Source of the DNA: Multifurca ochricompacta
Lineage: Eukaryota; Basidiomycota; Agaricomycetes; Russulales; Russulaceae
Length of the DNA stretch: 64,000 nt
NCBI GenBank assembly: GCA_022496185.1
Contig: WTXG01000002.1
Span: 868,001-932,000 of the forward strand
Direction: 5' to 3'
Shown: positions 10,501 to 24,342 of the stretch, piece after piece
Numbering within the stretch: position 1 is the first letter of the stretch
Layout: every line of letters starts with the position of its first letter
Program-made: the position numbers and the translations under genes
Notes under the pieces: model-generated
What the model was told of the DNA's origin: nothing
The model's database searches: none
What the model saw: the letters and a program-made list of their open reading frames with translations, nothing else

Positions 10501-12565
10501 GACGTCCAGTAACTCAACAGCGACGATGTCACCCTCCAGAGCACGGTTGCGGTCCTTCGATCCACAGATATATATATCAGCATCCAATACCTCAGTAGAT
10601 ACGTAGGCATCGGAGCGGTTGCGCTTGTTAACTCGTAGAATCCCAACTACAAGTTTTCCCGTTGCAAGAAGTGGCGGGAGAGACGCTTGTGGGAGATAAG
10701 GGGCGAAAAGTGACTTGCGCTGTGGCTGGCTCGATTGCTGCTGGAGCTGAGACTGGAATTGTTGCTGTTGCTGCTGAAGGAGACTAATTCCGCCGAGACC
10801 AAGACCCATCATATTTGCGGCCATCACATTGGGAAGCATATTGGGGAAACTAAAGGATGGCATTTTGTGATGGCCGCCAGTAGCAGCACGGAACTGCTGG
10901 AGGCTGGCCAATTGTGCTTGAGCTTGAGCGAGGTCGGCCGTGAGTTGATTCCCTTGTTGAACACCACCAACACCACCACCTGGAAGTACAGCAACGGAAA
11001 GAAAAGAAATCAGTTGACTGCGGCCTCAAAAATAGAAGTATACTCAAACGCCAAGCAGAATCAGTCCTAGACACCTGACGGGAATGACCACCGAGAGCTG
11101 CGGGCGGTACGAATCCATCGTCATACCCATCCTGGCTAGCACTTATATTAGATTGGGCTCCGGACTTGTTGACTACGTTGACGCTGTGTCGGCGGCCATG
11201 GCCACGCGGTACGCCATGGGGTTGCCCATCAAGGCCTAAAGTTATGTTACGCAAACTAAGCTGACCCATGAGGGCTTGCGGACCGAGTGAACCGCCTAAT
11301 GCCCCAGCCGCAGGGGCTGTACTCTGTACGCGCCTGTGTACAGCTGCACGATTTGGGGCGAGCCCGGGAGTCTGGAAGGAAAGAACTTGATTCGAAGCGA
11401 GTTGTTGTTGATAAAGAGCAGCTTGCTGACGTTGTAATGCCTCGATCTCATTCTGAAGTGCAATCTGTTTCATGACGCATCAGCCTCAGCAAATTCTTAT
11501 GGCTGTTGGATGAACCTGTTCCGCCATGATACCCCTGATCTCGCCGGCGCCTTCATTTCTTCTCTGTAACAGCTCTTGGTCGGAATAATTGGCGACGACT
11601 TGCTGTTGAGGAAACTGGAACCCAACGTCCTCCTCGCTGATGGGAGGGCCCATGGTTGCGCTCGCACTGGGCCGTCTGCGGGCACCAAACATGAAGTTTG
11701 GAGCAAGTTGTGGACGACCAGAGGGGCCCAAAACGTCGCTTTGTAGCTGTTGCTCCTGAGCAGCAAGGGCAGCGAAACGAGGGGCGGTGAAACTTTGAGA
11801 CTGAGAGCGAGGGTGATGGCCTTGCGGTTGGGTGCTATAAAGGCTCTCCGGAATTTCTCCCTCTTCGTAGCCGCTCTGCCCTTCTTCGACGTCCTCTCGC
11901 ATTGGACCAAGGTGAGGGGCAAAATTGTTAAAGTTACTGGAAAGTCCCGTAGTCCCGATAGACGCTGCCTTGCGGTGCCTAGGAGGTGGCTCAGATGCAT
12001 TGGGAGGAGGGTAGATAGAGGCACCCGGTTGGAAGACAGGAGCATTGGCAGGGAGAGTAGAAGCGGTCGTTTGCGGAATGGGTACTGAGGTGGTACCAGA
12101 GTGTGCAGTTCCTGCGAGTGGAGAAGTTTGGTTGGGCGGGGACGTTGTCTTCAAGTCAGCGATGACCCGCTGCAATGAAGATAAAGCGTCGCTTGACTCA
12201 GCGGGAGGAGCAGGGGTCCCCTGTTTATGGGATGATTGACTACTATTATGGCGATTGTTCTGGCCAGTAGTTGACTGTCCCTTCCGGTGATTTGCCTTTC
12301 CTTGGCCCCCGCCATTCTGAGGCTGGCGGCGTTGTTCGCTCTTCTTGCCTTCATTTACTTTCTTCCCACTGTCTGAACCAGACTCGGTAGCGGGAGTACT
12401 ACTCGGCTTCTTGTTATTTCCAGATTTCGAAGCTGATTGAGTGACACTGCTGGAGGTTTTAGAAACAGACGGGTTTCTCCGTTGCCCGCGGTTATTGCCA
12501 GTAACGGTATTAGAAGCGGGTTTTCTGCTATCTTTATTGGAAGTATCCTGCTGTTCGTCAGTCAT
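7589..12565 (-). CDS. SSD1: Ssd1/Dis3L2-type RNB-domain RNA-binding protein
   Basis: This is a multi-exon gene whose product has the Ssd1 layout. A long disordered N-terminus starts with MTDEQQDTSN at 12565. Next comes the Gln-rich helix LQNEIEALQRQQAALYQQQL (about 11450), then cold-shock/OB domains (LFAPYLPQASLPPLLATGKL; IVWFKPTDKRVPLIAIP; HPFGTLVEELGPIGDIEVET). The RNB domain runs from about 9680 to 8300, and an S1-like C-terminus ends at 7589. Yeast Ssd1 binds 5'-leader motifs of cell-wall mRNAs and represses their translation, and has lost nuclease residues. Here the RNB motif reads DPEGAKDLDDALS (about 9560-9640), which keeps all four metal-binding aspartates at Dis3/RNase II spacing. 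SPIRRYADIMVHRQ is also kept. No frame breaks were noticed. The first intron is at about 11465-11515. Confidence 0.9.
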
Positions 12566-13078
12566 CTCGTTCGTAAGGTTAAAGTGTTGTAAAGAGGTTT
12601 TGATGTTTTTCAGCTGTTTTATCGATTTTTTTTTTTCGACCTGTGTGTGCCCGTGTACGTTTGTTTATAGAATTGAAGAGAGAGCTGCGGCGCGCGGGTA
12701 GTACGTAATTTTAACGAATGTCGAAAAGGAAGGGCAGTAGGACACAAAACATACCAGGGAAAGTTGGGGAATTTGATGTGAAGGCTTTGCCCTGTAGGGC
12801 GAGTGTGGAATAAATGGAGTGGTTGCCTCGGATAGGCGTGGAATGCTTATAATCGTCGTCGCCTCGGTCGTCTTGTTCGTCGTCGCCGTCGTCGTCGTCG
12901 TCGAGAAAGGGAAAGGAAAGAGGAGGGAGAAACTTTCAGATTCGACGATTCATATATTCACATTCCGATTCCGGTGTTCTTCTCACGCTCATGACCGCTT
13001 AGTCAACTTGACTAACACGCTACGCTAACACTATCCACCACCACTCAACTCTATTCTATATTAATAAAAATGAGAAAT
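12566..13078. other. SSD1 upstream region / IDH2 downstream region
   Basis: A 513 bp gap. Next to SSD1 it is pyrimidine/purine-tract rich. A degenerate TCG/GTC trinucleotide repeat lies at about 12852-12904. It probably contains the SSD1 promoter and the IDH2 3' end. No gene is seen. Confidence 0.5.
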
Positions 13079-14881
<1,803 letters not shown>

Positions 14882-15170
14882 GGCGAAGAGAACAAGCTTG
14901 ACGGACTCGGAGAACGGAATTTAGTCCTTATATCAAAGCACGGGCCGGGCCGGGAGTAAACGGGGGACGTTCTGATCACGTGAAGGGAAGCCCTGAATCA
15001 CACGTTTGTGTATCGCGTATCGTGTATTCGTCGGCGTCGTTTCTGTACGTTGTTAATTTATAAACTTAAAAGAGCTGTAGGAAATTGAGACATTTTCCCA
15101 TTGAATAAAGGTACACTAGAGAAACTAAGGGAATGAATCTTCCTCAAGACATTCCGTCTGGCACTATACT

Positions 15171-16023
15171 CTAACCGCTGAGTAAGCCGTTGAGCTGCTC
15201 CCTGTACCGCTCCATCTCTCTCTCCGTCTGCTCCTCGTCGACCTGAGTAACCTACACAAGACTCGATACTGAGTGTTGACTTGCAATGAAGGTATTTCGC
15301 ACTCACTGGTACTTCAGTATTCACAGTTCCAGCCTGGCCAAGCTTTCCATTTGTCAGTTCAAACAGGACCTTGTCAACTTCTTCGTCGGCTTCTTCTTCG
15401 ACTTGTTCATCTTCTTCCATATTAAGAGTATCATCAAGCATTTCCTCCATGATACCAGCCTGGCCAAAGTAAGTTCTGATCACCCACCACATTGAAATGT
15501 CTACCTTTGTCATTTCCATGCCCATCTCGCGCATTGCCTGACTAATTTGGGGGAGTTTGACCAAGCTATTAGATAGCTTCATGATCTCGGTGGATTTCTG
15601 CAATGAGCCGGAGACCTTAGCCATTGCTGAATAAGATGGCGTGAGAGCCTCTACCTACAAAGAAAAAGCGATGAAACGGTACCTAGTTGCTGCGATAGTT
15701 GGGTCCCTATTGATCCAAGTCGAGCCTTGCTCACGGAGAGTCTATCTTTCTGCTTATTGCTTCGCACGACCTCCCGCGCCAAAATCCGCGCAGACTTGAT
15801 CTCTCCCTTCTTCGCAAGTTGCTTAATTGTCTGCCGCGCCTTGCCCGCCTGTACATCTAGCTAAAGGCACCTGTCAACATTACATCTCTGTTACCGGTGG
15901 TCAAAGCCAGACCTGCCTCATCTCTCGATCGAGAACCCTGCTTTCTTGACGAAGCTTCGCCTGCCAGGCACGGACGCGTTCTTCCGGGGTCCGCCCATAA
16001 ATGAAACGATTGAGGGCTTGCAT
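15171..16023 (-). CDS. VPS24: ESCRT-III subunit Vps24/CHMP3
   Basis: Vps24 polymerises on endosomal membranes with Snf7 and Vps2 during multivesicular-body sorting. The start at 16023 gives MQALNRFIYGRTPEERVRAW, then KLRQESRVLDREMRQ, the basic helix 1 of the family. Later exons give AGKARQTIKQLAKKGEIKSA, VSGSLQKSTEIMKLSNSLVK, AGIMEEMLDDTLNMEEDEQV and an acidic segment ending EADEEVDKVLFELTNGKL. The C-terminus, with the stop at 15171, carries a MIM-like helix (REMERYREQLNGLL). Length, charge pattern (basic N-terminal half, acidic C-terminal half) and exon continuity fit the family. Tandem with IDH2, 289 bp apart. Confidence 0.92.
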
Positions 16024-17234
16024 GAAGAAATGGGAAGGGGAGGGAAGGGCGCAGCGCAGCGATTAATGCTCTGCTCAGAAAGTTACCACGTGCCAGTGAA
16101 AGCGCCCGACGAAGTCACAGCCACCGCTCTATTACATAATCGAAACACCGATACTTATTATATACTGGATTCTGGATTATTATACTGGGCAGCCATGGGC
16201 CCGCCTCCAATGCTGCACTGCAGCTTAAACTGGAGGGCCGCAGGACTGCCATTCGTATTTACAGTCAGAATTGTGTTGACTTGGATATTTACAAAGGAGC
16301 GAATTAATTAGACCAAAAAAGCAGCTGAAGCTAGCAACTGTCGTTGTCAGTTAAAGGCGGTGATGGAGACCAAGATCGAGTCAGTCGGAACGGAACTGGC
16401 ACAGGTGAGCGTAATAAAAGTCCTGTTGGGAAGTAAATTCTTGACGACGTGATAAAGCATCATTCAAGCCTGAGATTGATGTGTGGTTACAAGGCCCCAC
16501 TTTCAGGGTCGCTACCAGACCTAAACCTATCATAGAAACTCATTGAGTTGCTCAGTTCTATTACATGACGCCAGTCGGTCTGGCATTCTGGACTACCAAC
16601 GTCTTTCAGCTTCAGCCTAAGGGTCCTCATTAAGTTCTTCGGTTGAGTGACTTCGCGTGTGAATGACGCTCTCGGTGCTCGAAGGTGGATTTACAGTGTA
16701 CTGCAAACCAATGTTAAAATTATATTTATAGAGGAAGGCCTTGCATCCTTTTTTGTTCCGCTACACAGCGCCGCGTCCTTCCGCAATCCTATATCATATC
16801 AAAGAGCAGTTACAGTCTTCTGTTTGTAAAATGTATGATGTTCATAAGGCTTTTGAGTGGGGACCGCGACAGTTAGCTCAAGCTCCTGGGCATGGTAATG
16901 CCAGTAGCCGAGGTAAGTTCAATACCTGTAGGAGAGCAGGTTGAGGTTGCCCTGAGGTAGCAACTCGGTTCTCCGGCTAGTCCTACGGCCTATGGATGAT
17001 GAAATTTATAGGTCTCATTTCGCTCGCATCACGTATAATCGAGATTTGAAACCTTGAGGTCCTTGAGGTGCTTCCCTGCGAGGATTGGCGACTTGCCCTT
17101 CTATCTTTTCGTTTTCGTTTTCGTTTTCCAACCTGAGCTGGCCTCAGCCCTTCCTTCATCTTGCTCTGTGTTCTGATTCTGACGTGCGAGGCCGGCCTTC
17201 GCCACGCTTCTCACCCCTCCTCTTCGGAAAGGGC
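16024..17234. other. intergenic region between divergent VPS24 and the membrane-protein gene
   Basis: About 1.2 kb. No protein family or RNA gene recognised. A run of TTTTCG hexanucleotides lies at about 17105-17128, close to the start of the + strand gene, and may be part of its promoter. Small open frames here (for example near 16363) are too short to support. Confidence 0.5.
17105..17128. repeat. TTTTCG hexanucleotide repeat
   Basis: Four near-perfect TTTTCG units about 110 bp upstream of the putative start at 17235. Confidence 0.8.
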
Positions 17235-19567
17235 ATGTCCAGGCAACTGCCTGCGCCATCGGCCGTACAGGTTCAAAGTGCTCAGTTTGCTAATGACTAC
17301 ATAAACCATCCCGACTTGTAAGCCCATGTCCTCCCCCGTTATCAACCACTGTTGATGAGGAGTCTGCAACTCGAAGCCGGTTGGTTGTAGCGTTCTCTCT
17401 TGGTTGGGTATTTTTAAGCAGTATCCGCCATATTTGGTTCTCGGCTTTCGTCCGGGAATTGGTGTGGAGTTGCAAGGCGATTTCTTATCGCCTACGAGGC
17501 AAGGCGGATCGGTCCATTGCTCCCACAGGACCCCCACTTGGAAAAGCCTCTGAAACGTACCCCTCATCTGTCCGAGCGTCGGAGCTGTATAGACGTGAGC
17601 AACGGGACACTCTAGTGCTGCTGATGTGCATGGCATTTATGCTGGGGAGCTTGTCCTCGTTTCTATCGCTGTTGACTTTTTACCCCAATGGCAGCTCTGC
17701 AGCATGTTGCAAGTGCAGGTCAACCTATTTTGCGTGGGACATTCTAACCTGACGTCTGTTAGCCTTCGTGGTTGCTGCCAGCACCATAGCTTTTTATGCA
17801 GCTCGGGTGTTCGGCTTCTTGGCTCTTAGTCTTGATTTGAGACATCGCATGGTTAAATCATGGGAACTGTGCATCTTCTGGTCAGCTGTAGCAGTATTGA
17901 CAGGTTCGTGTCGGTTGTGCGCATACCTTCCTCTGTTTATGCTGATTCTGTTTCTGTTTGTCCCTCAAGTCTTGAATGGAGTGGTTGTGGGGGTCGGACC
18001 AGGTCGATTAGTGTGGGTGTTACGTTTTCTCAAAGCGAATATGCGCTAAAATTTTGGCAGCACCCCCTTTGTCCAGCCCAGCATATCGTTGTGTTTCAGG
18101 AAGAGGTAGATATGCATTCCCATCAAAGTGTCAATATAAGTTTGAGACGTCGACAACAGGTTCCTTCCGCTATCGCTGGTGTCATCCATCCTAAGCTTCA
18201 CACTGGAGCTGTACATTATTATCCGTGTTTTGTCTCTGGTGAAACCCCCTCGACTGAAGCTCAGTATAGTACAAGATACAAGGATTATGCAAGCTGGAAG
18301 CCTTTTATTTTTAGACCTTCTAGTCGTTGTTCCGAATGCAACTATGACTAGTTTGATTGCCGAATTCATTCCCCTAAGCATAGGAGCGCTCAGTGTCCTT
18401 GGTTGGTCATTGCCTATAGTTATTCTCGCTCGTGTAAAGCTGATTCTTCATTTCTAGCGGCCTTCAATAGTCAAAGTAGTTCCGTCCCAACTCAACTAGA
18501 TGGCCCCGTTTTAATTTCTCGCCGTCCGAGCCACGTTGTAGGGGATCCAGAGCCCCCGCCCCACCGAAGCGACGTGTCTGACATTATTCGCGTTGACAAC
18601 CACCCATTTCCTCCATTGCTTCGCAAGCCAGGATATCGAAGCGTTCACCCCACCGCTACCTAGCCCTCGAGTCGCGCGAACCCCTTCAACTCCTCCGTTG
18701 AATAGCCTGCTTGGGAAGACAGCTCCAATCTCCCCGCGGCAACCAGTCGAAATATCTTTACAGACGACGATCGTCTGTGACGTCTCACCTCCTGTTGCTC
18801 AGTTAGAACCTGGAGATCGCCCTCGACAGAGAAAAATATTGTCTTACTCCAGCCCCGTATGGGAAACTTTCGGCACTCCACAACAAAGTAATATCAATGC
18901 ACCTACGCGTCCCAGATCTCAATACAAGTCACCAGATCTCCCTCTCCTCCGTTGGCCCCTCCCCTGAATGGGATGGCAGAGTTTTGAGCCCCAGTTCAAC
19001 CATACTTGGCTCCGATATCATCAGGGGCCCCCTTCACGCAATGGCAAAGACCGCATGAGAGCTCGCCGTTCTGCACCTACCCAAACACTATCACCGACCT
19101 CGTCGATTCCTTCCCCTTCATCACGATGGGCAGCACATCAGTCGTGGGGATCAAGGCTATCAACGTATCCTCCGATTAGCGAGGGGAATACATTGCCGGG
19201 GTATTTACCACTAAAAGAAAGTGTGCAGCCCTCGCACTTAATGTCATCACGAAGTTTGAAGACGAGGCAGGGGTCACTACGTAGTTCAAAGTCGATTCAG
19301 GGGTCGCTACGAAGTTCAAAGTCGAAGCAGGGGTCGAAGTCAAGTCGAAGCTCCAAGTCTAAGAAAGGTTCAATACGTTCAATGAAGGAAGCCACTACCA
19401 TCACGACAGGAGGGGGATATTCTGGGTCAACTCAAGCCAGATCATCACTGGTCTATGCGAGAATTTCAAGAGGTTTCCCTGCAGCGACTCGGCAGGGTAG
19501 GTTGGGATTGGTACGTGGACCCCGCCCGCCACCATCCGCATCGCGAACAAATCGAGAGAAGCTGTAG
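17235..19567 (+). CDS. multi-pass membrane protein with Ser/Lys-repeat tail, function unknown
   Basis: A start at 17235 gives MSRQLPAPSAVQVQSAQFAN, followed by an intron from about 17318. Hydrophobic segments follow in separate exons: DTLVLLMCMAFMLGSLSSFL (about 17610), VVAASTIAFYAARVFGFLAL (17768), ELCIFWSAVAVLT joined across an intron to VLNGVVVGVGPGRL, ILSFTLELYIIIRVLSLV (18185), and PLSIGALSV joined to LAAFNSQ (18390-18470). Six or seven helices are likely. The tail to 19567 is Pro/Ser-rich and holds three 30-bp repeats. Frames change near 18650 and again near 18965, so the tail may need unseen introns or single-base corrections. The order of helices and cytosolic tail suggests a receptor-like topology, but I recognise no named family. 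Confidence 0.5.
19251..19340 (+). repeat. three tandem 30-bp repeats coding Ser/Lys/Gln-rich decapeptides
   Basis: Units at 19251-19280, 19281-19310 and 19311-19340 share the core of a SSKSxQGSLR-type decapeptide. Degenerate copies continue to about 19385 (SKSSRSSKSKKGSIRS). Confidence 0.8.
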
Positions 19568-19798
19568 GACACTTCCCAGCAGTTAAGTTACTGGAGAACA
19601 GAGCTGCTTGACTCGCTTCGCGCCACACTACTGTACTAACGGGGACGCTTTTGCTACATACATAGTAACTTGTAAATAACGTGAACCAGTAGGTGGCGTG
19701 AGCCATGCATGACTTGGTGGCAAAGGGTTTGTTTGCATCTGTGTTGGACTTGCAGAGACCTCCTCAACTTAATCACCACCGCTGTGGTCGACTCACCT

Positions 19799-21066
19799 AT
19801 GGCTTCCAGCGAGCTTTTGAAACAAATCCAGGCCGGAAAGAAGCTCAAGAAGGCAGTCACAAGTGATCGTAGTGCACCAATAATTGAACTTCCAAGAGTG
19901 GAGGTGGTGTAGCTGCTGGTGGATCTGTACATCCCAGCTCGGCGACATCATCTGTAGGGAGCACGGGACCTCCGCAATTAGGAGGTTTGTTCGCGGGTGG
20001 CATCCCCAAGCTCAAGCCAGTAGGGAGTTCAGGTTCGTTCATCGTATCAGTTACCTGACGTTTTTACGATGACACGCGTTGTAGCACCAGTCAAATCCTC
20101 CTCATTAGCGAAACCCCCTTCCGTTCCTGAGAGAGGCGCAACACCGAAGCCCCCAGTGTCCACAACTGCCCTTTCCCCCCACCAGCCCCCCAGCAAGACC
20201 GCCGCCGCCACGAGTGCTACTTCGGGTGTACCGATTCGTGCACCACCACCACGTCCGTCAAGCGCTACGTCAGCCGCTCGATCACCTCCGCCTCTGGCGC
20301 CTCCTCCAGCGACCCCTCCTCGGCAACCTATACCTCCCCCTGCGCGACCGGGCCTTCAATCACGTCCGCTCCTGCAATACCCCCGCGGAAGCAATCGCCA
20401 CAATCTCAACCATCTCTGGCGTCATCACTGTCATGTCAGTTCCAGCCCCCCCAGCCCGCAATACTCCAGTTCCACCTGCTGTGCCTGCACGAAAGTCTGG
20501 GAGGGCACCCCCACCCCCCCCACCGACGCGACTCGTTTTATACCCCCCTTCCCGTAAAGCGCCCACACCTCCTCCGGGCCGCCTCTTCCACCTGCTCGCC
20601 CCAGGGCAGTCTCTGAGAGCGAGTCACAGCCCATTCCAACGACGACAACTTCGCCTGCCCGAAGAAGTTTAGCGCCACCTCCACCCCGCCTCCACCTCCA
20701 TCTTCAGCCCCTCCGAGGACACGCAACTCATCCCAGAATGCGGGGCAGTCCCCTGTGCCGACTAGTTCCACACTACCCCCTACTCTTCCGGGTGGGAGGC
20801 GCGCTGTTTCAACTTTTGGTTCAGTTACGAATGGGGATGCAAGCTTATTGACGCGAGCTCGAAAGAGTATGTCATACTTTTCTTATGTAGTCTGGCCTTG
20901 TATGCTCAATAAAGATTATAACATGACAGTTCCTACACCACCACCGAATGCTGGGTCACATATTTTCCCTACGGACTTCCCGCAGCCTCGACCATTCCAG
21001 CGTAATACAAAACAATATACAAGTGGACGGACGCGAGGGAGTCAATTCGATCTGAAACAATTGTAA
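19799..21066 (+). CDS. VRP1: verprolin / WASP-interacting protein (WIP)
   Basis: Verprolin binds monomeric actin and WASP (Las17) and promotes Arp2/3 actin patches at endocytic sites. The start at 19799 leads directly into a WH2 actin-binding motif, LLKQIQAGKKLKKAVTSDRS. The family GGLFAGGIPKLKPVG segment follows (about 19980-20030), then a long proline-rich region with many PPPP/PPARP stretches, and the C-terminal WASP-binding block with FPQPRPF and GSQFDL before the stop at 21066. An intron at about 20034-20085 and one at about 20868-20931 are clear. Reading through needs single-base corrections near 19890, 20350, 20440, 20577 and 20695, all in the same direction and four of them in C/G-rich sequence. 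I therefore treat it as one gene, not five. Confidence 0.75.
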
Positions 21067-21272
21067 TTGAGTTGATAATAAATAATGAAAGCGCGTTCAT
21101 GATTTTAATATAATGATGAGAGAATGCCACGTCAGTCTTTTTGGTTTTGGTGGTATTTGGTAATTTTGGTCTATTTAATTTAATATTTATTATGGAGAGT
21201 GTATCAGCAAGGTCAACTGCTTCTACTCTCTCTTTCTCTTCCACTTCCACTTCCACTTCCCTCCTACCCAGG

Positions 21273-23062
21273 ATGCGCGTTTCATCGCTCTTAGCATCTG
21301 CATCCTCTCTTCTACTTGCCACTCTCGCCGTTGCCGAGGGGCCTCTGATGTCATCGACTTGACTCCTACTAATTTCAAGTCAATTGTCAACCCTGAAAAA
21401 CTTATCCTTGTCGAATTCTTTGCGCCATGGTACAGTTTCATTTCCCCTTCTTACCTCTATTTTCTTATCATGGAATTAATTATTTTGCTCCCTGTGAAGG
21501 TGCGGGCACTGCAAGGCGCTTGCTCCTCACTATGAGGAGGCGGCCACCTCACTCAAGGAAAAGGGCATCAAGATCGCCAAGGTGAACTGCGTTGACGAGC
21601 CTGATTTGTGCCAAGCGCACGGTGTTCAGGGATATCCGTGAGGCACAGTTTCCATTTGTGTTTACTTCAATTGATGTAGGCATCCTCCAGTACTTTGAAG
21701 GTTTTCCGTAATGGAGAGCCCACTGACTACAGTGGTCCGCGGAAGGCAGACGGGATCATCAGCTACATGGTCAAGTACGTTGGCTCTACTTGTTCAGTCT
21801 TATTGGGTTTTATTTAAAAATGATTTTTTTCTTATAGACAATCACTTCCCGCAGTCTCTCTAGTTACCGCCGCCAACATTGAAGAATTCAAGGGGGCTGA
21901 CAAAATTGTTGCCATTGCATACTTTTCTTCTCCTTCAGATGCTCCTGCCGCTGAGTTTCAAGCAACTGCTGAGAAGCACCGTGATGACTACCTCTTTGGA
22001 CAAACCACTGACGCGGACGCAATTAAGGCGGCTGGAGTGTCTCCCCCTACCATTGTCATCTACCGTGCTTTCGACGACCCTGTTTCCGTTTACCCATACC
22101 CCGTCGTTTCTGCCACGGTCGAAGAGATTGAAAATTGGATCAAGGAACTTTCTATTCCTGTCATCGCCGAGGTGAACGCCGAGAACTACATGATTTATGC
22201 ACAGTCAGGAAAGCCACTTGCCTATCTGTTCCTCGACCCTACATCCGAGACTAAGGATGAATACATCGAACGAGTGCGTTCTGTCGCCCTTGAGCAAAAG
22301 GACAAGATCAACTTTGTTTGGATTGATGCGGTCAAGTTCGGGGACCACGCCAAAGCCCTGAATCTCCCCGAAAGCAGCTGGCCGAGTTTCGTCATCCAGG
22401 ACCTGGAGAAACAGTTGAAGTACCCCCTCGATCAGAACACCGAGGTCACTACCACTGTTGTTAAGGACTGGGTCAAGTCCTTTATCACTGGTGCACTCCA
22501 ACCCACTTTGAAGAGTCAGCCTATTCCAGAGACTCAAGACGATGTCGTTTATAATCTCGTTGGGAAAGAGTTTGATCAAGTTGTCTTTCAGGATGACAAG
22601 GATGTCTTCGTTGAGTTCTACGCGTCTTGGTGAGCACACCGCTTTAAAGTCATCCAAGCGTTCTTACTGGGATTGAAGGTGCGGGCACTGCAAGCGTCTG
22701 AAGCCCACCTGGGATTCTCTTGGAGAACACTACGCGGCCGTGAAGGATCGTCTTATCATGTATGCTTCTGTCTTTATCTTGTCTCTTCTGTCTCTGATGG
22801 CCTCTGCAGCGCCAAGATTGACGCACCCGAAAACGATCTCCCACCATCTGTTCCATTCCGTGTCGCAGGCTTCCCGACCTTGAAGTTTAAACCAGCTGGC
22901 ACGAAGCAGTGGATTGATTATGATGGAGATCGCTCCTTGGAAAGCCTTATTGCGTTTGTTGATGAGCATGCTGGAAATTCGCTCAAAGCACCTGCAAAGA
23001 ATGAATCGGCTCCTTCGCAGTCTCATGTCGAGTTCCATGATCAAACCCATGATGAGCTGTGA
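21273..23062 (+). CDS. PDI1: protein disulfide isomerase
   Basis: ER oxidoreductase that forms and rearranges disulfides in secretory proteins. The start at 21273 gives a signal peptide ([20 protein letters not shown]). Domain a has [20 protein letters not shown], with the CGHC split by an intron at 21433. The b and b' domains follow (about 21840-22560). Domain a' has [17 protein letters not shown], again with an intron inside the active-site codon. The protein ends in HDEL just before the stop at 23062, the ER retrieval signal. Length is about 500 residues as usual. The signal peptide and mature chain are in different frames: one G is missing at the GGGG run at 21338-21341. As this enzyme is normally essential, a consensus error is the simplest reading. 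Confidence 0.93.
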
Positions 23063-23397
23063 TGGCTTTGGCGGCGCATACGTAGTACCCTGGATGTATT
23101 GCATCATACTATACACTTTTCAGCGCAGCCGAGACTTTGCGACCAGGGTCCTTATAAATAAATTATTTTAGTGCATAATGGTGTGGTCGGCAACTGACGG
23201 TGACCCATCGAGTGAGCGGAAATAATATCGAGGTAGGATTGCATTTGGTTGTGGCACAGATGCGCCCTCATTAATGTTAGACGTCTCACGTTCGATTCTA
23301 TGGTTGAGGTGCAATAGGGTGAATAGGGTGATCAGCCTTGACTGATATACAACATTGATTGATCGATCCGCTACACGTCAAGAGACGAACGAACTAC
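23063..23397. other. intergenic region between convergent PDI1 and TCTP
   Basis: 335 bp of 3' flanks. No gene, RNA or repeat was recognised. Confidence 0.6.
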
Positions 23398-24160
23398 TCA
23401 AAGTTTTACCTCCTTAAGACCGTCCTTCCAGAATGTAAAATAGGCTGCAAGGTATAAATTGTTGGGGCTGGATAATTCGACAAAGGGCGGGCTGTACTCA
23501 CGAGTGATGCCGTCCTCCGATAGTTCAGCAATGCAACCATACCGTCTGGGTCCATGGACCCGCCTGTATACTGCAACCCATATTATAATTCAACCAGAAT
23601 AAGATGGGTCAACGGAAACTTACGAATTCATAGTCTTTGAAATTGGTTACAATTTTCTTCGCAAAGGTCTGAGCATTTTTCTCAAAATCAGCGACGCGTT
23701 CCGCAGGGAGCTTCTCCTTGACGCGTTTCATGTATCCCTATAACAGCGAGAAGACATTTTTAGACACACGAATCCGATAGATGAGTATGATAACCTTGAG
23801 GTAAGTAAGGAACGATTTTTTGTCAAATGAGGTTCGCTCTAGGCGGAAAGAATGCGCGACATTGTTGACCGTTTCAGAACCGTCCTCCAAAGCGTCCTCC
23901 TGTTCTTCGGCGAGGGATTTGCACCTAGGAAGTGGAGGATAATGTAAGAGCAATGCGCAGAAAATGGGAAAACAAACCGATATCGACATCAGCACCCTTC
24001 TTAACTGTGATCAACTGGCAGTTCACTTCGTAAACGATATCGTCTACGACTTTGCTTTGGAAGGATATCAGAACTGAAACGGAATGAGTTAAAGGCAGAC
24101 GAACATGGGAAATGCATCGGAAAACATCTCGTCTGGTGATAATATCTTCATACATAACAT
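23398..24160 (-). CDS. TMA19: translationally controlled tumour protein homolog (TCTP)
   Basis: TCTP is an abundant small cytosolic, ribosome- and microtubule-associated protein. Exons give [20 protein letters not shown] (joined across an intron at about 24050-24100), [27 protein letters not shown] sequence, [39 protein letters not shown], and the C-terminus [13 protein letters not shown] before the stop at 23398. The expected conserved opening (xxYxDIIxGDE) is odd. The frame that matches the rest reads [13 protein letters not shown] from 24160, while YEDIIT is present in another frame from the ATG at 24155. The gene is divergent from UTP15, with 182 bp between starts. Confidence 0.9.
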
Positions 24161-24342
24161 TTTTAGAGAAGGGAGGGGAGGACGTGGGTTTCAAGGAAAG
24201 CGAGAAAGCGTGAGTGCTGATTGATTGGACGCGGAATCGATAAATAAAAAAATTGTAGATTAAACACGTGACCTTAAGTGTCACTGGAAAATAAAATAAA
24301 GTAATAAACTCTCGCCCTTCGCCTTCAATTCATTCAATTATT

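Noticed and set aside
10397..12239. + strand open frames opposite SSD1
   Set aside because: Antisense shadows of the low-complexity SSD1 N-terminus and cold-shock region.
20069..20771. Separate proline-rich genes on both strands
   Set aside because: They are pieces of one verprolin in shifted frames, or its antisense.
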